Shown: in pieces, positions 44,260 through 53,360 of the stretch
Numbering within the stretch: position 1 is the first letter of the stretch
How the letters are laid out: each line of letters starts with the position of its first letter
Assembly: GCF_017498545.1 (NCBI RefSeq)
Contig: NZ_CP071793.1
Span: 310,001 to 374,000 of the forward strand
Direction: 5' to 3'
Origin: Sulfidibacter corallicola
GTDB taxonomy: Bacteria; Acidobacteriota; Holophagae; Acanthopleuribacterales; Acanthopleuribacteraceae
Length of the DNA stretch: 64,000 bases
Notes under the pieces: model-generated
The model's input: the letters and a program-made list of their open reading frames with translations, nothing else
The model's database searches: none
What the model was told of the DNA's origin: nothing
Position numbers and translations under genes: made by a program

Positions 44260-47200
44260 TCAGCGAGCCACGCGACGGCGCAGGTGGAGGCCGAAACCCA
44301 TCAGGCCCATGACCAACAGAATCAAGCCCCAGGCCGAAAGGGTCGGAACCGGGATGATGACGTTGATGGGGGTGGGGTCCTGGCTGCCGGCCACGCCGGG
44401 ATTGTCGGTCAGGATCTCCGTGTCGTTGACGCCATCGCCGTCGGAATCGTAGCGAATGGTGCCCTGCACCTCGATATCCCTGCCGACGACCGCGCCGTTC
44501 ACTTCGGTGGTGATTTCCAAGTCCACGTGAGCCGCCATATCGATGCGACCGTTCCAGGTGACCAGGTCGGTATCCCGATCGACCACGATATCGCCGTCTC
44601 CGGAGGTAATGCTCGCATTCAGAAGGTCCAAGCCTTCGGGGATCAGCAAGGTGAATTCGTCCGAATTCGGATCGTCGAATTGGGGGAACGAGCCGAAATT
44701 GTTGATCACGGCCCGGAAGGAAACCGCGTCACCGACTTGGACGGCCGGTCCCTGGCGTTTCACCCGCGTGCCGATTCCCGCAAATTCCAGGGTGCCGCTC
44801 ACTTCCGACGGCGAGGTGATCAGAGTGGTCAGATCGTCGCTGTTGTTGGCCTGGTCGCCGTCGACCACGTTGGGTCCGGTGGCGATGGTCGCGTCGCTGA
44901 CCAGGTCGCCGACGAAATCCACGGGCACGGTGGCGGTGACCGTATAGGTTGCGGTGGCGTCGGCGTCGATGGCGATGGTGTCGTCGATGTCGCCGCTGCC
45001 CGAAGCGGAGCAGGTGGTTCCGCCGCCGGGAGTACTGGTGCAGGTCCAGGTCACATCGGTCAACTCGGAGGCGAAGGTGACCTGAATGCGACTGTCGGGC
45101 GCATTGCTGGGTCCGAGATTCCGTGCGGTCACGGTGAAGTCGATGGTCTCACCGGGACCGGCCTCGGTGTCGCCGGCAAGCGTGATCGCCAGATCGGCTT
45201 CCCGACCGACCTGGGTCGTTTCGCTGGCGTTCTCGTCGCCCGGATTGATTTCGGGCGTGGTGGACGTGACGGCGAATTGCGTGGTGAGGTCGCCCTTGAA
45301 GTCGACGTCGACATCGGTGACCAGGGTGACCTCGACACTGGAAGAAGCGGGGATGTCGGCGATGGAACAGGTGGGTACGCCATTGGGATCTTCGCCACAG
45401 CCGGTGCTGCTGGCCAGGGTGAGTGCGGCCGGCAGGGTGGTGGCCAGACTGACCCCCTGGGCGGTGGAGGGCCCGTTGTTGGTGATCGTGACCGTGAAGG
45501 TCAATTGATCGTTGGAGGGGACCGGATCGGGTGCGTCGACTACGGCGATCGAGAGATCGACACCGTCGTTGACCGTCAGTTGGTCGGTCGCCTGCCCGCT
45601 GTTGCCGACCGTAGAGGTGAGGTCGCCGCTGGTGCTGGTGTAGGTCCCGGGTGTGCCACTGGTGATGTCGACCGCAATGGTACAGGTGGAACCCGGTCCG
45701 ACCGATCCGCCGGCGAGGGTGATGGTACTGCCGCCCGCCGCGGCCGTGACCGTGCCGCCGCAACTACTGGTGACGTTCGGCGTGCCCGCGATCACCACAT
45801 TGGCCGGCAGGTTGTCCGTGAAGGCCAGATTGTCCACGGACTTGGTGCTGGCGCTGTTGTCGATGGTGTAGGTCAAGGTGGTGACTTCGTTAGGCAGGAT
45901 GGCGTCTGGTGAGAACACCTTGGTGAAGACCGGTGCGGCGTTGACCCGCAGGGTGGCGGTCGCCGTACCGCTGTCGCCCAGCGATGACGTCAGGTTCCCT
46001 GTCAGGTTGACGTAATCGCCCTCGGTGTCGCTGGTGACATCGACGCTGATGGTGCAGCTCGAGGCCGCACCCACGGTGCCGCCCGTGTAGCTGATGCTGC
46101 CGGAACCGGCCACGGCCGTCAGGATCCCGCCGCTGCAGCCGGAGACCACATTGGCCGGCGACGCCACGACCAGGCCCACCGGAAGATTGTCGATGAAATC
46201 CAGCGCGGTCGCATCGGCCGTGCTGGCACTGTTGTCGATGGTGAAGGTCAGCGTGGCCGTGCCGGTGACGGGAATGCTCGCCGAGGAAAACGCCTTGTTG
46301 AACACGGGTGCCGGGTTGACGCGCAGGACATCCGAGGCGGTACCGCTGTCGCCGAGCGAAGACGTGAGGTTGCCCGAGGTGCTGCCGTAGTCGCCGGGAG
46401 CCGACGGGGTGACGTCGACCGTGATGGTACAGGTGGCGCCCGCGGCCACGGTGCCGCCGTCATAGCTGATGGAGCTGGAGCCGCTCACGGCGGTCAGGGT
46501 CCCACCGGTGCAGGTCAGGCCGGCGTTGCTGGGCGTCGCCACGGTGAGTCCCAGCGGAAGGGCGTCGGTGAAGCTCAGGGCGGTTGCGGCGGCTGTGCTG
46601 GCCGTATTGTCGATGGTGTAGGTCAGGGTGACGATGCCGTCGACGATGGCCGGGTTGGGGGCGAAACTCTTGCTGAATCCGGGCGCCGGGTTGACCTGGA
46701 GGGTGTCCGATGCGGTGCCGCTGTTGCCGAGATTCGAGGTGAGGTCGCCGCTGGTGTTCGCGAAGGATCCGGAACTGGCCGCCGTAACGTCGACGCTGAT
46801 GGTACAGGTGCTTCCAGCACTGGCGGTCCCGCCCGAGTAGGCGATGGTACCGGTTCCCGAGACCGCGGTGAGGGTTCCGCCGGAACAGGTGACGATGGGG
46901 TTGGCCGGCGAGGCGACGGTCAACCCGGCGGGCAGGTTGTCGGTGAAATCGAGACCGGTCGCATCCAACGTGCTGCCGGTGTTGTCGATGGTGAAGGTCA
47001 GGGTCGTCGTCCCGCCGACGCTGATCGGGTTGGGCGCGAATGTCTTGCCGAACAGGGGCTGGGGATTGGCCCGCAGGGTGTCGGAAGCGGGTCCGCTGTT
47101 GCCGAGCGAAGAGGCCAGGTCCCCGGAAGTGTTGCTTAAATCTCCCGCGGCGGTGGCGACCACGTCGACCGTGATGTTGCACAGGGACCCGGCTGCCGCG

Positions 47201-50200
47201 GTGCCGCCACTATAGCTGATGACACCGCTTCCGGCGACGGCCGTGAGCGTCCCTCCGGTGCAGGTCGTGTTGGCGTTGGACGGCGTGGCGACCACCATGC
47301 CCGCGGGCAGGTTGTCGGTGAAATCGAGCCCTGTCGCGGCGGAGGTGCTGCCGCTGTTGTTGATGGCGAAGGTCAAGGTGGTCGTCTCTCCGACGGCCAC
47401 GGAATCGGGCGAGAAGCTTTTGGCGAAGACCGGCACGGGTTCGACGCGGAGTGTGTCGGAAGCGGTGCCGCTGTCACCGAGCGAAGAGGTCAGGTTCCCC
47501 GAGGTATTGGCGAAATCCCCGGAACTGGAAGTGACCACGTCCACCGTGATCGTGCAGCTCGAGCTGGCCAGGATGGAGCCGCCGGAATAGCTGACGCTAT
47601 TGGTTCCGGAGACGGCGGTGAGCGTCCCCCCGGTACAGGTGAGACCGGCGTTGGACGGAGAGGCGATCACCATGCCGACAGGCAGGTTGTCGAGGAAATC
47701 CAGGGCGGTGGCGTCGACGCTACTGCCGGTATTGTCGATGGTGAAGGTCAGCGTGCTCGGCACCCCCAGAGCGGACGGGTTGGGAGCGAACGATTTGGAG
47801 AATCCCGGCGTTGGGTTGACGACGATCGTGTCGGTGGCCGTGCCGCTGTCGCCCAGCGAAGAGGTGAGGTTTCCGGTGGTGTTCGTCAAGCTGCCGGCGG
47901 CGGTGGCGACCACGTCGACCGTGATGGTGCAGGTACTGCCTGCCGTCACGGATCCGTTGGCATAGGAAATCGATCCGGAGCCGGCCGTCGCGGTGAGGGT
48001 GCCGCCGGTGCAGGTGGTGCTGGCGTTGGCGGGGGAGGCGACCTCGAGGCCCGCCGGAAGGTTGTCGGTGAAGTTCAGGACCGTGGCGTCGACCGTGCTG
48101 TTGGTGTTGTCGATGGTGAAGGTCAGCGTGCTGGTGCCGCCGATGATGATCGGGTCGGTCCCGAAGCTCTTGGTGAACGCGGGTGGCGGATTGACGCGAA
48201 GGGTGTCCGAGGCGGTGCCGCTGGTGCCCGAGGAGGAGGTCAAGGACCCACTGGTATTGAGGTAATCGCCGAAGTTGTTCGCCGTGACATCGACCGTGAT
48301 CGTGCAGGTGGCTCCGGCACCGACGGATCCGCCACTGTAACTGATGGTGCCGCTACCGGCGACCGCGGTGAGCGTGCCGCCGGTGCAGGTGAGGCCCGGA
48401 TTGGCGGGCGAAGCGATCACGACCCCGGCGGGTAGGTTGTCGGTGAAGTCCAGGCTCGAGGCGGCGATGCTGCTGGCCGTGTTGTCGATGGTGAACGTCA
48501 GGGTACTGGTGCCCCCCTCGACGATCGGGTTGGGCGAAAACGATTTGGCGAAGGTGGGCGGCGGGTTGATCCCCAGATTGTCGGTGGCCGGGCTGCTGCT
48601 GCCGTTCAATCCGCCCAGGATCGCTTGTATGTCGCTGGTGGTGCTGGGGTAGGTGCCCGCGATGGCGCTCGCCGGGACTTCGACCGTAATGTTGAAGTCG
48701 CACGATTCGGTGGGGCCCAGGATGCCGCCGGAGAGCGAGACGAGGGAGGTCCCGGTCAGGCTCGAACCCGTGCCGCACACATCGGTGAGCGGCAGGTTGG
48801 TGGCGACCAGGCCCGAAAGGGCGGCGTCCAGATCGTCGATGAACTGGATGCTCGTGGCGGACGTGGTGGTGCTGGGATTGGTGATCGAGTACGAGAGGGT
48901 CACCGTGCCGGTCGGTGCGCTCTCCGCGCTGAAGGCTTTGGTGAAATTGAGAACCCCGACGATCAGGGTGTCGCTGGCGGGTTGGCCCGAGGCCGAGTTG
49001 CCGTTGATCACGCCGGTGACATCGCTGGTCGTGCTGACGATCGCACTGGCGTCGGGCACGCCGCCCGGCACCTGCAGCGTGATGCTGAAGGTACAACTGT
49101 CGTTGGCGGCCAGGGTGCCGCCGGTGAAGCTGACCAAATCCGTACCCGTGATCGATGAACCCGCGCCGCAGATGTTGCTGGCCGGCAGTCCCGTGGCCAC
49201 CAAACCCGGCAACGCCGCATTGAGATCGTCGGTGAAGGCGATGTTGGTCGCCGGAAAATCGGGATTGTCGTTGGTGATCGTGTACTCGAGCGTCACGGTA
49301 TCGCCGGCGAGGACGGGGTCGTCGGTGAACGACTTGGTGATGGAAAGTGGTTCGAATACCTCCAGAAAATCGATGACGGCTGGGAGCGAGACGGATGTCC
49401 CTCCGATATTGGCCGAAATGGCCGAGGAGGTGGATTCGAATTGGCCCGGTGTGGCATCGCCGGGAACCAGGACGGTCAGGTCGAAATTGCAACTGGCGCC
49501 CGGCGCCAAGGAGCCATTGACGAACGCGATGAAACTGTCGCCCCCGATGCCGACGAAGGATGAGCCGGCGCCGCACGGATCGGTGAGCGGCAAATTGGTG
49601 ACGGTCAAACCGGGGATCACCGTGTTCAAGTTTTCAGTAAAGGAGATGGCGGAGGCCGTGGCCACCGGGCTGTTGTTGGTCAACTGGTAGTTCAAGGTGA
49701 CGGTGCCACCCGGAACCACCGGATCGTCGGTAAAGGACTTGACCACGGTCAGGCCGATGATTTCCAGCGAGTCCGCCGCGGGATTGCCGGTCACCGCGAC
49801 GCCGGCCACGTTGGCGGTGACGTTGCTGCTCGTGCTGGTCCGAAATCCCGGCAACGCGTCGTTCGGGACTTGGACCTGCACGCTGAAGGAACAACTGTCT
49901 CCCGGTGCCAGGGTCCCGCCACTGAATGAAATGGTGGAGGTGCCTGTCAAGGAGGAGCCCGCCCCACAGATATCGGTCTGGGGCAGCCCGGTGGCGGTCA
50001 TGCCGGAGATGAAGCTGTCCAAATCGTCGGTGAAGCTGATGTTGGTGGCGCTGGCCGGGGCATCCGCATCCAGCGAAATGGTGTACTCCAGGGTCACGGT
50101 ACCCCCTGGCAGGACGGGATCGTCCGTGAACGACTTGCTGATGACGGGGGCACCGACCACGTCGATCTGAACGCTGGCATTCGGGCCGGCGAACGGGACG

Positions 50201-51786
50201 CCACCCAGGGTGCCCCCGTAGCCGTTGATATCCAGCGTGTAGGTGCCGCCGTTGATGTCGGCCGGGAGCGGTAGGTCGGTGGTGAAGGTACAGTTGGCGC
50301 CGGCAGCGAGAGAGCCGCCCGTAATCAGGAGGACGCCGGCGTCACCGGTTCCGTTTTGGACGGACATGGAGCCGCCACCACAAAAACCGTTGGCCGCAGA
50401 GTTGGTGAAGACGGCTTCCCCGATTTCCGAACGGGGATCGATGAGGTAGGTGAGATCCGCCGCCGCCTGGCCGCTGATGCTGTTGTCCAGCACCACCTGA
50501 ACGGTCACTTCCTGACCGGGGGCGAACGGCGGCGTGTCCAGCAGGCTGACCTGCATGGTGGGAATGCCGGTGACGATCAGGTCATCCGTGGCGGCGGGCA
50601 GGTTGAACCCCGAATCGCCGGTCAGGGCACTGGTCGTGTTCGGGTAGGTTCCCGGTGTGGCCGCCCCCGGTACCTGGAGCGTGACCGTGAAGGTGCAGCT
50701 CTCCGTGGGGCCGAGAATCCCGTCGCTGAGCGTCAGGGTCGAGGTACCGCTCAGCGTGGAGCCCGTGCCGCACACGTCGGTCAGCGGCAGGCCGGTCGCG
50801 ACCAGACCCGACAGGGTGGCATCCAGGTTGTCCGTGAAGGTCAGGCCGGTGGCGCTGTTGTTCCGATCCCGATTGTCGATCGTGAATTCGAGGTCGATGG
50901 TGTCGCCGGGAAACACCTGGTCGCCGAGAAACCGTTTGGAGAAGGCCGGTGGTGGCTCAACCACCAGTTGCGCCACGGCCGGGCCGCTGTTCCCCAAGTC
51001 GGTGACCAGTGAGAGTGTTTCGAAATCGTAGGTGCCGACGGTGTCGGCGGTGATATCGAAGGACAACGAGCACGTTTCGGTGGCGTTCAGGCGACTGCCG
51101 AAGGAGACAAAAAAGTTGGTGGAGCCCGCAGTAACATTATTGGGGATGACAAGGGTGCAGTCGTTGGTGAGATTGGTGGGGTTGTCGATCACGACATTGT
51201 CGGGAAAGTTGATGGAGAAGCTGGTGATGTTGGCGTTCGCCTCGGGGAAGGAGTTGTCGAAGTTGAACGTCACGGTGGCCGAATCGCCCGGAAGGATGGT
51301 CGTGGGCGAGATGCTCATGGACACTCGGGGAATGTCGGCGTCGACAGTCAGGGTGTCCGTCGCGTTGCCGTGATTGCCGGCATCGGAGGTGAAGTCGCCG
51401 GTGATCGCCGCCGCGGGTCCGGGCGTGGTAGAGGTGACATAAAGCGAGAACGAACAATTTTCGAACGCGCCGAGTCGGCCCTCGGAAAAGGTGATGGCAT
51501 TGCCACCTTCCGTGGCGGAAATCACGCCGTTGCAAAGGTTTTCGAGAATAGCCGGAGAGGACACCGTGACCCCGGCAGGTAGGGTGAGGGTAAAGGCGCC
51601 ATTGTCCAGCGAACTGGCCGTGGGGTTGTCCAGGGTAAACGTGAGCTGACTGTTCGCGCCGACCGCGATGGTATCCGGGCTGAAGGACATGGAAAGGGAT
51701 TGGGCCCAAAGGGCATTGCCGCCACCGAGTGTCAGCAAGATTCCCATCAACCACATCACGGAACATTTTGCCATCATAGCTTTCAT
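44260..51786 (-). CDS. Giant modular surface protein with IPTL-CTERM sorting tail
   Basis: 2508 residues from ATG 51786 (GAGAGGT upstream); an in-frame ATG 44 codons earlier has no site. Signal peptide about 1-32 (M-W-L-M-G-I-L-L-T-L-G-G-G-N-A-L-W-A-Q). Then about nineteen beta-sandwich modules of 105-135 residues in a row: modules 1-8 diverged, modules 9-16 closely alike, 17-18 DUF11-like, and 19 unlike the others. Each typical module has a K-S-F-x-P opening, T-L-T-F-T-I-D-N, a F-T-D-N-L-P-x-G strand and two Cys (L-T-C-T-G-G and A-T-C-T-I). The C-terminus is P-T-L-S-A-W-G, a helix of about 18 residues, then R-R-R, the IPTL-CTERM type signal for sorting to the surface. Probable adhesin or surface-layer component. 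Confidence 0.85.
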   Translation of the reverse strand: MKAMMAKCSVMWLMGILLTLGGGNALWAQSLSMSFSPDTIAVGANSQLTFTLDNPTASSLDNGAFTLTLPAGVTVSSPAILENLCNGVISATEGGNAITFSEGRLGAFENCSFSLYVTSTTPGPAAAITGDFTSDAGNHGNATDTLTVDADIPRVSMSISPTTILPGDSATVTFNFDNSFPEANANITSFSINFPDNVVIDNPTNLTNDCTLVIPNNVTAGSTNFFVSFGSRLNATETCSLSFDITADTVGTYDFETLSLVTDLGNSGPAVAQLVVEPPPAFSKRFLGDQVFPGDTIDLEFTIDNRDRNNSATGLTFTDNLDATLSGLVATGLPLTDVCGTGSTLSGTSTLTLSDGILGPTESCTFTVTLQVPGAATPGTYPNTTSALTGDSGFNLPAATDDLIVTGIPTMQVSLLDTPPFAPGQEVTVQVVLDNSISGQAAADLTYLIDPRSEIGEAVFTNSAANGFCGGGSMSVQNGTGDAGVLLITGGSLAAGANCTFTTDLPLPADINGGTYTLDINGYGGTLGGVPFAGPNASVQIDVVGAPVISKSFTDDPVLPGGTVTLEYTISLDADAPASATNISFTDDLDSFISGMTATGLPQTDICGAGSSLTGTSTISFSGGTLAPGDSCSFSVQVQVPNDALPGFRTSTSSNVTANVAGVAVTGNPAADSLEIIGLTVVKSFTDDPVVPGGTVTLNYQLTNNSPVATASAISFTENLNTVIPGLTVTNLPLTDPCGAGSSFVGIGGDSFIAFVNGSLAPGASCNFDLTVLVPGDATPGQFESTSSAISANIGGTSVSLPAVIDFLEVFEPLSITKSFTDDPVLAGDTVTLEYTITNDNPDFPATNIAFTDDLNAALPGLVATGLPASNICGAGSSITGTDLVSFTGGTLAANDSCTFSITLQVPGGVPDASAIVSTTSDVTGVINGNSASGQPASDTLIVGVLNFTKAFSAESAPTGTVTLSYSITNPSTTTSATSIQFIDDLDAALSGLVATNLPLTDVCGTGSSLTGTSLVSLSGGILGPTESCDFNITVEVPASAIAGTYPSTTSDIQAILGGLNGSSSPATDNLGINPPPTFAKSFSPNPIVEGGTSTLTFTIDNTASSIAASSLDFTDNLPAGVVIASPANPGLTCTGGTLTAVAGSGTISYSGGSVGAGATCTITVDVTANNFGDYLNTSGSLTSSSGTSGTASDTLRVNPPPAFTKSFGTDPIIIGGTSTLTFTIDNTNSTVDATVLNFTDNLPAGLEVASPANASTTCTGGTLTATAGSGSISYANGSVTAGSTCTITVDVVATAAGSLTNTTGNLTSSLGDSGTATDTIVVNPTPGFSKSFAPNPSALGVPSTLTFTIDNTGSSVDATALDFLDNLPVGMVIASPSNAGLTCTGGTLTAVSGTNSVSYSGGSILASSSCTITVDVVTSSSGDFANTSGNLTSSLGDSGTASDTLRVEPVPVFAKSFSPDSVAVGETTTLTFAINNSGSTSAATGLDFTDNLPAGMVVATPSNANTTCTGGTLTAVAGSGVISYSGGTAAAGSLCNITVDVVATAAGDLSNTSGDLASSLGNSGPASDTLRANPQPLFGKTFAPNPISVGGTTTLTFTIDNTGSTLDATGLDFTDNLPAGLTVASPANPIVTCSGGTLTAVSGTGTIAYSGGTASAGSTCTISVDVTAASSGSFANTSGDLTSNLGNSGTASDTLQVNPAPGFSKSFAPNPAIVDGIVTLTYTIDNTASTAAATALSFTDALPLGLTVATPSNAGLTCTGGTLTAVSGSSSISYDGGTVAAGATCTITVDVTPSAPGDYGSTSGNLTSSLGDSGTASDVLRVNPAPVFNKAFSSASIPVTGTATLTFTIDNSASTADATALDFIDNLPVGLVVASPANVVSGCSGGILTAVAGSGSISYTGGTVGAASSCTISVDVTSDTEGDYVNLTGNLTSSLGDSGTATATLRVNAAPVFTKVFSPDAILPNEVTTLTYTIDNSASTKSVDNLAFTDNLPANVVIAGTPNVTSSCGGTVTAAAGGSTITLAGGSVGPGSTCTIAVDITSGTPGTYTSTSGDLTSTVGNSGQATDQLTVNDGVDLSIAVVDAPDPVPSNDQLTFTVTITNNGPSTAQGVSLATTLPAALTLASSTGCGEDPNGVPTCSIADIPASSSVEVTLVTDVDVDFKGDLTTQFAVTSTTPEINPGDENASETTQVGREADLAITLAGDTEAGPGETIDFTVTARNLGPSNAPDSRIQVTFASELTDVTWTCTSTPGGGTTCSASGSGDIDDTIAIDADATATYTVTATVPVDFVGDLVSDATIATGPNVVDGDQANNSDDLTTLITSPSEVSGTLEFAGIGTRVKRQGPAVQVGDAVSFRAVINNFGSFPQFDDPNSDEFTLLIPEGLDLLNASITSGDGDIVVDRDTDLVTWNGRIDMAAHVDLEITTEVNGAVVGRDIEVQGTIRYDSDGDGVNDTEILTDNPGVAGSQDPTPINVIIPVPTLSAWGLILLVMGLMGFGLHLRRRVAR
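45556..48557 (-). repeat. Eight tandem ~375-bp repeats in the giant gene
   Basis: Modules 9 to 16 of the protein are encoded by eight head-to-tail units of about 375 bases, 3.0 kb in total. The units share long identical stretches of coding sequence, for instance the parts encoding D-F-T-D-N-L-P-A-G and T-C-T-G-G-T-L-T-A-V. This points to recent duplication or gene conversion. Copy number is likely to vary between strains and the region is prone to misassembly. Confidence 0.8.
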
Positions 51787-51887
51787 TTTCAGTACCTCTC
51801 CACGAGCGCCGACCCAGGGAAACCCCGTTGTTCCGCACCCTTCGATCGATTGCGGATGTTTACCGCAAAGATTTGAAATCAAAAATC

Positions 51888-51902
51888 TTGTAATTCTTAC
51901 AA
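51888..51902. promoter_or_regulatory. Perfect palindrome upstream of the giant gene
   Basis: TTGTAA-TTC-TTACAA is a perfect inverted repeat with a three-base centre, about 100 bases upstream of the giant gene's ATG and inside an AT-rich stretch. It could be an operator. No regulator can be assigned. Confidence 0.4.
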
Positions 51903-52282
51903 CTATATGGACCGGCAATCTTCAACTTCCCTTTTCGGAACTCGCGCTCCGTGAAAAAGGAATTTTTGCCTTATAACGAAAAGATTTTTCTACCGACTTT
52001 TTCGAAAGCGGACCGATCTGGAAGCGTTGGCTCGACGATCCGTTGGGGGCATGGTCTGGAGACAAACCGCTGCGGCGCTGCGTGGCATTCGGCCCTTTTG
52101 CATACCGACAGGCGGAGTGGGAAATCGACGGTCGCCAGACTTGAAGCCGACTAGATGGAATGGATGAACTTGCTTGATGTCGGAGGAATGGTTTCGTACA
52201 AGGAAGGCAACTGAGGGGCCATTTTACAAGTTGGTGAGGGGTTGGTCGAATGCTTTCTTAAATTCGTGACGATCTTTTTTGG

Positions 52283-52298
52283 TGTGATGAGGGTCACG
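52283..52298. promoter_or_regulatory. CRP/FNR-like binding site
   Basis: TGTGA-TGAGGG-TCACG matches the CRP half-site pattern TGTGA-N6-TCACA at nine of ten positions. It lies within a larger 9-base inverted repeat (ATTCGTGAC at 52262-52270, GTCACGAAT at 52293-52301). Distance to the giant gene start is about 500 bases, so its target is unclear. Confidence 0.35.
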
Positions 52299-52324
52299 AA
52301 TCCCGCCTTTGATTGTCTTTTCAC

Positions 52325-52348
52325 CCTGTCCGGAAATCGACGGACAGG
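52325..52348 (-). terminator. Stable hairpin after cydB
   Basis: CCTGTCCG and CGGACAGG form an 8-base perfect stem with an 8-base loop, 13 bases past the cydB stop. No U-run follows on the minus strand, so it may protect the transcript end or assist Rho-dependent termination rather than act as an intrinsic terminator. Confidence 0.35.
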
Positions 52349-52361
52349 TCGAACACGGGGC

Positions 52362-53360
52362 TCAACGCGAGGCTGAGAACGAAAACACGCGGTAGAGGTA
52401 GAAAAAGCTGGGCAGCAAGAGGGGCATGCCGCCGGCGAGGATCCAAAAGGTCATCGCCAGGATCTTTTCCGATGCGGCGGCATCGGCGATGGAGACGCCC
52501 GGCACGATCAGGTATGGGAATTGGGCGAGGGCCCAGCCGCTGAGCATGACGACCGCCTGGGCACCGACCGCGAATTTCGCCGCGGCATAGCGGCGAAGCC
52601 ACAGGCAGGCAAATACGGAAAGCGCGGTCGCTCCGGCGAGGAGTTGAAAGGGGATGGCCCAAGCGCTGCCGCTGAGTCGCCAGCCGAAGTGGGGCGCGTT
52701 GGAAAGCGCGACGCCCAGGGTTGCGAAGGCGAGGATCCCGACTGCGACCGCGGCGGTCAGGGCTCGGCGCCGGAAGTCTTCGCGAAGGTCCGCGTCATCG
52801 GTTTCGCCCAGCAAATAGACCGCGGCCAACAGCGCACAGAGCGCGACGGCGAGGAGTCCGGCCATGAAGGGAAAGGGTTGCAGCCAAGTGGCCAGGTAGC
52901 CATCCTGGTGCATCCAACGACCCTGTTGGTCGATGCGGATGTACCCGCCGCTGGTCGCGGCCAAGGTCATGCCCAGCATCATCGGCGTCACCAGGCTGGC
53001 GATGGCGAACACCCGTCGCCATGCTTCGCGATTGTCCGGGTCGTACTTGCGGAACACGAACGCCGAGCCGCGCAGCACGATGCCGAACAGGCACAGGGTG
53101 AGTGGCAGGTGCAGCGCGGTGCTCAGGATGGCGAAGGCTTTCGGGAAGCATACGAACAACAAGACGATCAGGATGATCAGCCAGACGTGATTGGCCTCCC
53201 AAATGGGACCGATCGCCTTGCCGATCGTGGTTCGCTGGCGGTCGGCGCGCGGCCCCGAGGCGAACAGGTCCCAGACGCCACCGCCGAAATCGGCACCGCC
53301 GGTGAGGGTGTAGATCATGAGCACGACGACGAGAACGCCGCCCAAAATGACTTCCCACAT
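52362..53360 (-). CDS. cydB: Cytochrome bd-type quinol oxidase subunit II
   Basis: 332 residues, about eight membrane helices. The N-terminus M-W-E-V-I-L-G-G-V-L-V-V-V-L-M-I-Y-T-L-T-G-G-A-D-F-G-G-G-V-W-D-L is the CydB family signature; I-W-E-A-N-H-V-W-L-I and R-G-S-A-F-V-F-R-K-Y follow. It pairs with subunit I to reduce oxygen to water with quinol electrons. ATG 53360 shares one base with the cydA stop (TGATG). No small CydX frame and no cydDC exporter genes are visible nearby. Confidence 0.95.
   Translation of the reverse strand: MWEVILGGVLVVVLMIYTLTGGADFGGGVWDLFASGPRADRQRTTIGKAIGPIWEANHVWLIILIVLLFVCFPKAFAILSTALHLPLTLCLFGIVLRGSAFVFRKYDPDNREAWRRVFAIASLVTPMMLGMTLAATSGGYIRIDQQGRWMHQDGYLATWLQPFPFMAGLLAVALCALLAAVYLLGETDDADLREDFRRRALTAAVAVGILAFATLGVALSNAPHFGWRLSGSAWAIPFQLLAGATALSVFACLWLRRYAAAKFAVGAQAVVMLSGWALAQFPYLIVPGVSIADAAASEKILAMTFWILAGGMPLLLPSFFYLYRVFSFSASR

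Larger units (their letters stand above)
51787..52361. other. Intergenic region between cydAB and the giant gene
   Basis: 575 bases with no credible frame. It holds the palindrome at 51888-51902, a CRP-like site at 52283-52298 and a hairpin just after cydB, all listed separately, and an AT-rich stretch at 51880-52000 suited to a promoter for the giant gene. Confidence 0.5.

Noticed and set aside
43819..45912. A 697-codon plus-strand frame across the regulator and the end of the giant gene
   Set aside because: It overlaps two supported genes and a terminator and is a Gly/Asp-rich shadow of the repeat modules.
44260..51918. Reading the repeat array as a CRISPR or other DNA-level array
   Set aside because: The ~375-bp units are in one open frame and encode protein modules; there are no short repeats separated by unique spacers anywhere in the window.
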